DNA of 64,000 nt from Mycolicibacterium mucogenicum DSM 44124 (GTDB taxonomy: Bacteria; Actinomycetota; Actinomycetes; Mycobacteriales; Mycobacteriaceae): the NCBI RefSeq assembly GCF_005670685.2, contig NZ_CP062008.1, positions 2,852,001 through 2,916,000 on the forward strand. The letters run 5' to 3'. The stretch's first letter is position 1, and every line of letters starts with the position of its first letter. The position numbers and the translations under genes are program-made. Positions 45,336 to 52,746 of this stretch are shown here, piece by piece. The notes beneath the pieces were generated by a model. It worked only from the letters and a program-made list of their open reading frames with translations, was not told where the DNA came from and did not search any database.

Positions 45336-46604
45336 GTGGCTGTCAATGAACCCATCGATCCTCGTGTCCGTCTGGCGATCGCGCAGTGGCCCGATGACGC
45401 GCCTCGTGGGGCGGTCTCGACGTTCTGCGTCGAGCATGGAATTTCTCGAAAGTCGTTCTACGCGTTACGTAAACGGGCCGTGACAGATGGTCAGGCTGCG
45501 GTGCTTGAACCGAGGACCCGGCGACCGAAGTCGAGTCCGTCGACACTTGGTGATGAGGTCAAGGAGCAGGCCATCGCGGTGCGTAAGGCTCTGGAATCCT
45601 CCGGTTTGGACTGCGGGCCGATCAGTGTGCACGACAAGATGCGCGCGATGGGCCTGGACCAGGTCCCCTCCACAGCAGCCCTGGCCCGCGTCTTCCGCCA
45701 AGCTGGAGTGGCCCGTAAGGAGCCGAAGAAGAAACCCCGCTCGGCGTGGCGACGGTTCGTCTATCCCGCCCCCAACGCCTGCTGGCAACTCGATGCCACC
45801 GAGTACGTCCTGGTCGGTGGACGTACGTGCGTGATCTTCCAGCTCATTGATGATCACTCCCGCTATGCCGTGGCCTCGCACGTTGCCCGGAGCGAGACCG
45901 CCGAAGCCGCGATCGCCGTCTTCGACAAGGCCGTGGCCGCTCACGGGGTACCCCAACGACTACTCACTGACAACGGGGCGGCGCTGAACCTTTCGCGCCG
46001 TGGATTGGTCGGCAAACTCGTCAAACACGTTGCGGCGCTGGGAACCGAAGCGATCACCGGCAAGCCCTACAAGCCGACCACCCAGGGCAAAAACGAACGA
46101 TTCCACCAAACCCTGTTCCGCTACCTCGACCAACAGCCCCTCGCCGAGAGCCTCGCCGAACTACAAGCCCAGGTCGACAAATTCGACCACATCTACAACA
46201 CCGAACGACCCCACCAAGGTCTCCCCGGCCGCGTCACCCCGCAGACCGCGTGGGAAGCGACCGCCAAGGCCGCCCCGCCCCGCCCGCAGCCCGACGCGCC
46301 GTTGCTCATCGCGGCCACAATCAAGCAGCTTCAGCCCGTACCAGCGCTACCGGCCAGCACCAGCATCCGCACGCTGACCACCGCCGGCACATTCATGCTC
46401 GCCGGGGTCATCTACAAAGTCGGGGGCCGATACGGCCTCCAAGAGGTCTTGGTCGCTACCGACGGCGACAAAATCATCGTCGCCGACCTCGACGGCGAGA
46501 TCCTCATCGAGCACACCCGGGCCGCACCAGGAGTGACCTACGTCGGCAACGGAAAGCCCCGCGGCTCACACCCCAAACCAGAGGAAACGTTACCGATGTC
46601 CTGA
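45336..46604 (+). CDS. IS481-like DDE transposase
   Basis: Transposase of 422 residues, larger than a minimal IS481 enzyme because of a C-terminal extension after about residue 300. N-terminal helix-turn-helix (RGAVSTFCVEHGISRKSFYALRKRAV, about 24-49), then DDE core Asp153 (WQLDATEY), Asp212 (LLTDNGA) and Glu254 (GKNERFHQ), with the family motif NTERPHQGL. The C-terminal domain (GVIYKVGGRYGLQEVLVATDGDKIIVADLDGEILIEH) is beta-rich and resembles the Mu-transposase C domain. It starts at GTG 45336, 44 bases inside the left repeat. In the present orientation it lies downstream of the host LexA-controlled promoter. Confidence 0.9.
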   Translation: MAVNEPIDPRVRLAIAQWPDDAPRGAVSTFCVEHGISRKSFYALRKRAVTDGQAAVLEPRTRRPKSSPSTLGDEVKEQAIAVRKALESSGLDCGPISVHDKMRAMGLDQVPSTAALARVFRQAGVARKEPKKKPRSAWRRFVYPAPNACWQLDATEYVLVGGRTCVIFQLIDDHSRYAVASHVARSETAEAAIAVFDKAVAAHGVPQRLLTDNGAALNLSRRGLVGKLVKHVAALGTEAITGKPYKPTTQGKNERFHQTLFRYLDQQPLAESLAELQAQVDKFDHIYNTERPHQGLPGRVTPQTAWEATAKAAPPRPQPDAPLLIAATIKQLQPVPALPASTSIRTLTTAGTFMLAGVIYKVGGRYGLQEVLVATDGDKIIVADLDGEILIEHTRAAPGVTYVGNGKPRGSHPKPEETLPMS

Positions 46605-46610
46605 TACACC

Positions 46611-46664
46611 AACTGTCACCGATGTGCTGATGCAGAACTGTCACCGATGTCCCGATACATCACA
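46611..46664 (-). repeat. Right inverted repeat (54 bp) with internal repeats
   Basis: Two CATCGGTGACAGTT units on the minus strand, with a third degenerate unit just inside (46589-46602). Pairs with 45239-45292. It also provides the GTG (46624) and ATG (46630) codons now in frame with the downstream gene. Confidence 0.88.
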
Positions 46665-48501
46665 CGATGGCACGGGAGTTCTCGTGCACGACGTCTCTGT
46701 GGTCGACGCGATGATCCATTTCGCCCGGGTGTCGAATATCGCCGAGTCTGGGAAGTTCACTGCTATTGCCGACCTGGCGATGTTGCGTGTCGACGATCAG
46801 GATGGCCGGCAGTGGTGGGCCTGTGACGGCTGGGATGCTGCTGTCGCCGAAGTTGGAGCCGCGCTGGGTCTGGGGAAGCGCGAGGCGTCGGGGCAGTTGT
46901 CGATCGCGGTCGCGTTGCGCTTCCGGTTGCCGAAGGTGGCGGCGGTGTTCGCCGACGGCGGCGTGTCGGCAAGAACGGTCGGGACGATCTGCTGGCGCAC
47001 CCGCCTGGTGGAGGACCCGAACACGCTCGCTGTCATTGATGCCGCATTGGCGGGGGCGTTGTGTGAGTGGGCGGGGTTGTCCCGCAAGAAGATTGAACGC
47101 AAGATCGACGGCTGGGTGCACAAGTTCGATCCGGCCGCGGTGATCAAGGTCCGCTCGGCTGCCCGCAGCCGCGGGGTCGGGATCGGCAAACCGGATGATG
47201 AGACCGGTGTCGCGTCGATCTGGGGTGCACTCCTGGCCACCGACGCCGAACTACTCGATCGGGTGCTGACCGAGATGGCCCGGCAGGTGTGCGAGAACGA
47301 TCCCCGCACCTTCGGGCAACGCCGCGCCGACGCGCTCGGTGTGCTGGCCGCCCGCGGCGACCGGCTGGCCTGCCAGTGCGGCAATCCCGACTGCCCGGCG
47401 GCCGGGCCTGATGCCCGTGCCACCGCGGTGGTGATCCACGTGTTGACTGATTCCCTGCCGGTCCCGGTGGCGGACCCGCTGCTCAGTGGGGACCCGGCGG
47501 CGCCGCTGGTGCCCACGCCTGCCCCGCCTGCGCCTGAGCCGGTGAACGAGCCCGTGCCCGACCGTGAGCCCGCGCCCGAGGCGGTCTTCACGCCCGCACC
47601 TGCGCCCCTGAACAACACAGCGCAGACTCCGATGCCCGACCCCGCACCGGCAGCCGATACGCAGTCTGCCGAAACCCCGACTCCTGCTGCGGCCGAACCA
47701 GCCAGCGACGCGGCCACCACGGCAGCGGCTCACGTGGCGCCCGCGCCGGTCCAGGCTTCCGCCAAACCCCCAGCGCCGGTACGCACCCCGGTCGGGTACG
47801 TCCTCGGCGGCGGTGTGGTTCCACCGGCGGTGCTCGCGGACTTGGTGGCCCGTGGCGCGAAAGTGCGCACCGTCGCCTCGGCCACCGATCTGGGCGCGGT
47901 GCCGCGCTACCGGCCCTCGACCGCGATGGATGAATTTGTCCGCATGCGGGCCATGACATGCATGTTCCCCGGCTGCGATCAGCCCGCCACCAACTGCGAT
48001 GTGGACCACACGATTCCGTGGCCGGCCGGGCCGACGCATCCGGGCAACCTGAGCCCGAAATGCCGCAAACACCACCTGCTCAAGACCTTCTACGGCGGGC
48101 CCGACGGCTGGAGTGACCGTCAACAACCTGACGGCACGATTGTGTGGACCGCACCCACCGGCCACACCTACACCAGCGTGCCCGAAAGCCGAATCCTGTT
48201 CCCCCGCAAGGTCACCGACACCCCACTACCGGACGGGCCGCCGCCGGACGCCCCCGATCTGGACACCCCACCGGCTCCCGGCCGGGGCATCATGATGCCG
48301 ATCCGCCGCCGCACCCGCGCCCAAAACCAAGCCCAGCAGATCGCCTACGAACGCGCCCTCAACCAAGCCGACATCGACGAGCGCGAAGCCGCCCGAGAAG
48401 ACTTCGACCGCCAACGCAAAGAACGCCAAGAACGCGAAACCGCCGAGGCTGCACAGGCCGCCGAACCCGCAGAGCAACAAGACATCCCACCGCCGCGTTA
48501 G
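46624..48501 (+). CDS. 13E12-repeat DUF222/HNH endonuclease-like protein, 5' end replaced by IS
   Basis: DUF222-domain protein with C-terminal HNH motif, the mycobacterial 13E12 repeat family. DUF222 covers about residues 20-240. A long Pro/Ala/Glu-rich linker (about 285-390) follows, then the HNH core CMFPGCDQPATNCDVDHTI...CRKHHLLKTF at about 446-490 and a charged tail. The native first seven codons are on the other side of the IS; GTG 46624 or ATG 46630 inside the right repeat are in frame and could replace them, giving 625 or 623 residues. No strong ribosome site is seen there. Endonuclease activity is inferred from family. Confidence 0.82.
   Translation: MLMQNCHRCPDTSHDGTGVLVHDVSVVDAMIHFARVSNIAESGKFTAIADLAMLRVDDQDGRQWWACDGWDAAVAEVGAALGLGKREASGQLSIAVALRFRLPKVAAVFADGGVSARTVGTICWRTRLVEDPNTLAVIDAALAGALCEWAGLSRKKIERKIDGWVHKFDPAAVIKVRSAARSRGVGIGKPDDETGVASIWGALLATDAELLDRVLTEMARQVCENDPRTFGQRRADALGVLAARGDRLACQCGNPDCPAAGPDARATAVVIHVLTDSLPVPVADPLLSGDPAAPLVPTPAPPAPEPVNEPVPDREPAPEAVFTPAPAPLNNTAQTPMPDPAPAADTQSAETPTPAAAEPASDAATTAAAHVAPAPVQASAKPPAPVRTPVGYVLGGGVVPPAVLADLVARGAKVRTVASATDLGAVPRYRPSTAMDEFVRMRAMTCMFPGCDQPATNCDVDHTIPWPAGPTHPGNLSPKCRKHHLLKTFYGGPDGWSDRQQPDGTIVWTAPTGHTYTSVPESRILFPRKVTDTPLPDGPPPDAPDLDTPPAPGRGIMMPIRRRTRAQNQAQQIAYERALNQADIDEREAAREDFDRQRKERQERETAEAAQAAEPAEQQDIPPPR
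46665..46678. repeat. 14-bp target-site duplication, right copy
   Basis: CGATGGCACGGGAG directly after the right end of the IS. It codes in frame for DGTG of the HNH protein. Confidence 0.9.
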
Positions 48502-48509
48502 TCGGAGTT

Positions 48510-48965
48510 CTAGTGAGCGTGGTCGAACAGAACCAGGGTGTCGGCCAGATTGCCGTCGACGAAGTAGGCGCGGCAGGTGAAGGGATCATGAATCGTGCCG
48601 CCTGCTTCCGCCTTGGCGTCGACAATCCCCGACACGTTCCACACGGTGATGCGGCTGTGGTCAACGCCTTTCAGCGGTTCGTCCGTCATCAGCGGAAACA
48701 TGTCCTGTCCATCGGTCTCCAGTGTGCCGGTAACCGCGCGCACGTCGGAAAGCTGGGCCGACTCGGGCGACGCCAATTGCTTACGCACGTCGGTTTGGCA
48801 CCTGTCGCGAGCGACGTCCTGCGCGCGACGCGGCTCCGGGCCGACGAGGCCGAACCCGTGTGTCTTCATGGCGATCACCGCCAGTACCGCCCCCACAAGA
48901 ACGCACACCGCTCCGATGACGAGGAACCGGCTCGGTCGGCGCGGTTCTCCATGGTCAGCTGTCAT
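48510..48965 (-). CDS. Putative membrane-anchored protein, unknown function
   Basis: Protein of 151 residues from the ATG at 48965. Residues about 13-34 form one membrane anchor (FLVIGAVCVLVGAVLAVIAMKT), followed by an outer domain of about 115 residues with two cysteines (DRCQTDV and FTCRAYF) that might pair. Family not recognised; the domain pattern (TVWNVSGIVDAKAEAGGTIHDPFTCRAYFVDG) is seen in small mycobacterial envelope proteins. Its start overlaps the upstream lipoprotein stop by 4 bp (ATGA), so the two are translated together. Confidence 0.72.
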   Translation of the reverse strand: MTADHGEPRRPSRFLVIGAVCVLVGAVLAVIAMKTHGFGLVGPEPRRAQDVARDRCQTDVRKQLASPESAQLSDVRAVTGTLETDGQDMFPLMTDEPLKGVDHSRITVWNVSGIVDAKAEAGGTIHDPFTCRAYFVDGNLADTLVLFDHAH

Positions 48966-49741
48966 GGCCCGAACGTAACCTGCGTCGCGTCGCATCCGGT
49001 CACCGGCTTGCCGGGTGGGAAGCCGTGCGGATCGACGTCGGGGATGACGGTGTCCCAGCGGTACGCATGGTTCGCGTCGGCGGCGCAGCCTTGGTTGGCG
49101 GTGTCGTACAGCACCCGGAACGTATGCGGGTCAGCGCCGGGGATCGGCCGGTCCTGGTAGTACGCCCGCTGATCGTCGACGGCGTAGCTGAACACACTGT
49201 CGTTGAGCCGACGGAAGGTTGCCGCGTCCGCCCCGGGGATCACGTCACATCGGTAGTACACGGCGTGAATATCCTTGGTGTAGTCCAGGTTTCGGTCGTC
49301 GCGGGAGACGCGCAGGATCTCGAAGTGCGCCGGATCGTCTGAAATCGCACGGTCCTTGCAGTAGACGGCCTGACCGTCTTTCGCCAGATCGCCGTTGATC
49401 ATCTCGAAGTGGTCTGGGTCGCTGCTGAGGGGCAGGGTGCCCGCCCAAATGTGGTTCCGGTCCTTGGCCCAGCCGTAATTCAGCCAGTCGAAGGTGGCGA
49501 CGTCCGCACCGGCGATCTGAGCCCCGCGGTAATAGGCGTGCGACTTGTCGCGTGCGTAGCCGCTCGAGAGCTTCTTGAAGGAGCCGGCGTCCGCGCCGGC
49601 CACTTCGCGAGGTGACGAGTCGATGCCGCCCGTCCAGTAGACCTTGCCGTCCTCGACGTAGTAGCCGCCGACGACCTTCGGACTACACGCGGGCGCCAGG
49701 ACCACTGCCGAGACAGCCAGCGCGGTAACCCATCTGCCCAC
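48962..49741 (-). CDS. DKNYY-domain lipoprotein
   Basis: Predicted lipoprotein of 259 residues. The GTG at 49741 has a GGAGGT ribosome site and gives a signal peptide ending LAPAC, so Cys18 would be lipidated. The rest is a repeat region with DKNYY-like motifs such as YARDKSHAYYRGAQIAGADVATF and AVYYRCDVIPGADAATF, about 30-40 residues per unit, containing many Tyr, Asp and Ala. Several bacteria have such surface repeat proteins, but their function is unknown. It is divergent from the permease and overlaps the following small gene. Confidence 0.78.
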   Translation of the reverse strand: MGRWVTALAVSAVVLAPACSPKVVGGYYVEDGKVYWTGGIDSSPREVAGADAGSFKKLSSGYARDKSHAYYRGAQIAGADVATFDWLNYGWAKDRNHIWAGTLPLSSDPDHFEMINGDLAKDGQAVYCKDRAISDDPAHFEILRVSRDDRNLDYTKDIHAVYYRCDVIPGADAATFRRLNDSVFSYAVDDQRAYYQDRPIPGADPHTFRVLYDTANQGCAADANHAYRWDTVIPDVDPHGFPPGKPVTGCDATQVTFGP

Positions 49742-49876
49742 GTGCCGACCTCCTGTCTGCCCCGGATTAGACGTTCGCACAAAGAGGCCGGTCGCGCATC
49801 TATCGATCGACGGGTATTCCGGGCACGCCGTGTTCAGCACGCTGGGGCTACTTGTGCACGAACCGGAAGGACACTG

Positions 49877-51331
49877 GTGGGAATTCGAAGCCTGGAGGGC
49901 GCTGCCGACGACGTGGCGGCCCGACCCCGCGAACGCGGTCACGACATTCTCAACCGCGGCTTCGGATTTCGCGCCGCGCTGTCGCTGGCCTTCGCCGACA
50001 TCTCACCGATCGTGGCCCTCTACGCCATCTTCGCACTGGGCCTGTTCGCGGCGGGGCCGCGATTCTTCTGGGCGTTCCCGATCGTGCTGTGCGGTCAGCT
50101 GCTGGTGGCGCTGGTCTTCGGTGAGTTGGCATCGCGTTTCCCGTACGCCGGCAGTGTCTACCAGTGGGCGCGGCACGTGAAGGGCACGACGTGGGGCTGG
50201 ACGGCGGCGTGGGCGTACATCTGGGGCCTGACGCTGACGCTGTCCACCATGGCGTATGCCGCCGCGGGATTCATGCTCGAGGTCATCGGGGTCGAGGCGC
50301 CCAGCCGGTGGCTGCTCGCCGCCGTCTCGATCGGCGTCATCTGCTTCACCACCGCGGCCAACATGATCGGCCGTCAGGTCCTCAAGGTGATGATCGTCGC
50401 CAGCATCATCTGCGAGATCGTCGGCTCGGTGGTGCTGGGCACCGTGCTGCTGCTGTTCCACCGCGTGAACCCGATCTCGACGCTGTTCGACGGCCTGCCC
50501 GACAGCTCCGGCAGCACCATGAGCACGATGCTGGTGGCGGTCGCCTTCGTCGGCTGGGCCTTCCTGGGCTTCGAGTCCGCCGGCTCGATCGCCGAAGAGG
50601 TGGAGAACCCCGAGCGCAATGTGCCCAAGGCCATCGTCTTCGCGCTGCTGCTGGTGGGCGTCATCGTCATGTACTCGGCGGCCGCCGTCATTCTCGCGAT
50701 CCCGGACCTGTCGGCGGTACTGACCGCGCAGAGCGGTGACCCCGTATCGGCGACGCTGACGGCGCAGCTCGGTTCGTCCATCGCCAAGCCGCTGCTGGTG
50801 ATGTTCGTCATCGGCTTCATGTCCGCGTGCCTGGCCGTGCAGTCGGCGGTCTCGCGCGCCGTGTACGGCATGGCGCGCGACCGTGCCCTCCCGGGCGCCG
50901 CGTTCCTGTCGAAACTCGGTGGCCCCGAACGCATGCCGATCCGCGCCATTGGCCTCACCGCCGTCGTCGCCGCGTTCTTCCTGCTGTTCGCCGGCTCCGA
51001 TCTGTACAACGTACTGGTCAACTTCTCGGTGATGGGCCCCTACATCGCCTTCGCCGTACCGGTTTTCGCCGCCGCACTCACCCGCCTCGCGGGGCGCTGG
51101 GTACCCGGCGTCTTCTCGCTGGGGCGCTGGGGCGCGCCGGTGACGTATGCGGCCGCCGTGTGGCTGGCCTTCGAGGTGATCAACGTCCTCTGGCCGCGCA
51201 CGCAGCCCGGACAGCCGTGGTTCGTGAACTGGAGCATGGTGATCAGCCTGGTGAGCCTGGGAATCGTCGGTGCGTTCGTGTACGCGCGGTGCCGCAGTCG
51301 CATCACCGAACCCGTCGGCGAACGCCTGTGA
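49877..51331 (+). CDS. APC-family amino acid permease
   Basis: Amino acid/polyamine/organocation permease of 484 residues, about 12 membrane segments. The helix-1 motif FADISPIVALYAIFALGLFAAGP and the segment FAAWG-like AFLGFESAGSIAEEVENPERNVPKAIVFALLLVGVIVMYSAAAV (about 228-270) fit the APC family, polyamine/GABA-type branch. A GGAAGGA ribosome site precedes the GTG at 49877. It lies directly upstream of the ureohydrolase gene, suggesting uptake of its substrate (agmatine or another guanidino compound). Confidence 0.85.
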   Translation: MGIRSLEGAADDVAARPRERGHDILNRGFGFRAALSLAFADISPIVALYAIFALGLFAAGPRFFWAFPIVLCGQLLVALVFGELASRFPYAGSVYQWARHVKGTTWGWTAAWAYIWGLTLTLSTMAYAAAGFMLEVIGVEAPSRWLLAAVSIGVICFTTAANMIGRQVLKVMIVASIICEIVGSVVLGTVLLLFHRVNPISTLFDGLPDSSGSTMSTMLVAVAFVGWAFLGFESAGSIAEEVENPERNVPKAIVFALLLVGVIVMYSAAAVILAIPDLSAVLTAQSGDPVSATLTAQLGSSIAKPLLVMFVIGFMSACLAVQSAVSRAVYGMARDRALPGAAFLSKLGGPERMPIRAIGLTAVVAAFFLLFAGSDLYNVLVNFSVMGPYIAFAVPVFAAALTRLAGRWVPGVFSLGRWGAPVTYAAAVWLAFEVINVLWPRTQPGQPWFVNWSMVISLVSLGIVGAFVYARCRSRITEPVGERL

Positions 51332-51459
51332 ACACTCCGCTTGTGCGAATGCTCAAACGAGCCCGCGCCGCTTATGGCAGAAACCACTCGCAACCCGCCG
51401 TCACGGGCAGCGATGCTGGCAATCGAACACCCCGCGAGTCGAGAGGCTGAACACGACAG

Positions 51460-52461
51460 ATGAGCACGCGAGACAACATCATCGGTGCGGTGCCTGCCAC
51501 CAAGGTGCCCCGGTACGCGGGTAAGGGCACATTCGCCCGCATCGCCGACATCCACGAGGTGTCCGACTACGACATCGCCATCCTCGGGGTGCCGTTCGAC
51601 GGCGGCACGTCGTACCGGCCCGGCGCCCGGTTCGGCCCCATGGCGGTCCGGCAGGCCGCCCGCACCCTGCGTCCCGGCTACCACGTCGAGCTCGGCGTCG
51701 CGCCGGTGCAGGAGCTGCAGGTGGTCGACGCCGGCGACGTCGCCGTCACGCCGTACAACATCGACGAGGCCTGCCAACAGATTCAAGATCATGCTGCCGA
51801 GATCCTCCGCGGCGGCGATCGGCGCATCGTGTCCATCGGCGGCGACCACACCATCGCTTTGCCGAATCTCCGTGCGCTGCATGCCAAACACGGACCAGTG
51901 GCACTCGTGCACTTCGACGCCCACCTGGATACCTGGGACACCTACTTCAACGCGCCCGTCACGCACGGCACCATCTTCCGGCGCGCCTTCGAGGAAGGTC
52001 TGCTGATCGAGGACCACTCGATCCACGTCGGCATCCGCGGCCCGATCTACGACCAGATCGACCTGGAGGACGACGCGCGTATGGGCTTCAAGATCATCCG
52101 CGCCGGCGACCTCGACGTGATCGGTATCGACGCGGCCATCGACGTCGTCCGGCGCCGCGTCGCCGACGTGCCGGTGTATCTGTCCATCGATATCGACGTG
52201 CTCGATCCGGCCTTCGCGCCGGGCACCGGCACGCCCGAGGCGGGCGGCCTCACGTCGCGTGAACTGCTGAAGATGCTGCGCAAGATGACCGGCCTGAACA
52301 TCGTCGGCGCCGACGTCGTCGAGGTGGCCCCGGCCTACGATCACGCCGAAATCACCTGTGTGGCAGCGGCAACGGTCGTCTTCGACATCATCTCCCTGAT
52401 GGCCGCCGGCGTACGCACCGGTCTGCCGGTCAACGGTGAGGTTGCGAACGCACTGACCTGA
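51460..52461 (+). CDS. speB: Ureohydrolase (agmatinase/guanidino-acid hydrolase family)
   Basis: Mn-dependent ureohydrolase of 333 residues that cleaves guanidino compounds to an amine and urea. Metal ligands are all present: His130 (GGDH), Asp153, His155 and Asp157 (DAHLD), Asp244 and Asp246 (SIDIDVLDP). The family includes agmatinase, guanidinobutyrase and guanidinopropionase, and the specificity loop cannot be settled by eye. It lies 128 bp after the permease gene and 40 bp before a glycine riboswitch, so a guanidino compound whose product enters glycine metabolism is an attractive but unproven idea. The gene symbol reflects the agmatinase name only. Confidence 0.87.
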   Translation: MSTRDNIIGAVPATKVPRYAGKGTFARIADIHEVSDYDIAILGVPFDGGTSYRPGARFGPMAVRQAARTLRPGYHVELGVAPVQELQVVDAGDVAVTPYNIDEACQQIQDHAAEILRGGDRRIVSIGGDHTIALPNLRALHAKHGPVALVHFDAHLDTWDTYFNAPVTHGTIFRRAFEEGLLIEDHSIHVGIRGPIYDQIDLEDDARMGFKIIRAGDLDVIGIDAAIDVVRRRVADVPVYLSIDIDVLDPAFAPGTGTPEAGGLTSRELLKMLRKMTGLNIVGADVVEVAPAYDHAEITCVAAATVVFDIISLMAAGVRTGLPVNGEVANALT

Positions 52462-52499
52462 CAGGCTACGATTGCCGCAGACAACTCAATACGCCGACA

Positions 52500-52692
52500 A
52501 CGCGCTGTGGGAGAACCTCCGGAAAACGGAGGCGCCGTAGGAGCAAGTCCTCCCCGGGAAACTCTCAGGCCCAAATACCGCAGCGATGAGGCAACTCTGG
52601 AGAACAGTGCGGATCCATCGATCCACGCTTACCGAAGGTGAACGGCGCGCACGCGTCAAAACTCTCAGGTTTCAGGACAGAGCGGGGAGGTG
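52500..52692 (+). promoter_or_regulatory. Tandem glycine riboswitch (gcvT element)
   Basis: Two glycine aptamers in series upstream of gcvP. The first (about 52504-52584) has GTGGGAGAACC with ACTCTCAGGCCC and a CGCAGC/GCTG closing stem. The second (about 52585-52690) has AACTCTGGAGAACAG and AAACTCTCAGGTTTCAGGACAGAG. Both show the conserved GGAGA and CTCTCAGG elements. Glycine binding usually turns on gcv expression. The region runs to 55 bases before the gcvP ATG. Confidence 0.93.
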
Positions 52693-52746
52693 CTACCCAA
52701 CGACGCGTCGAGCAGTCAGCGACGCCCCGCGAACCGGAGTCACCTC

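Larger units (their letters stand above)
45239..46664 (+). mobile_element. IS481-like insertion sequence, 1426 bp, in the 13E12 gene
   Basis: Complete element with TG...CA ends, 54-bp inverted repeats that match at 50 of 54 positions, one transposase gene and perfect 14-bp target duplications. Each end carries repeated CATCGGTGACAGTT units. It sits in codon 12 of a DUF222/HNH gene, in the same orientation as that gene. Confidence 0.93.
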
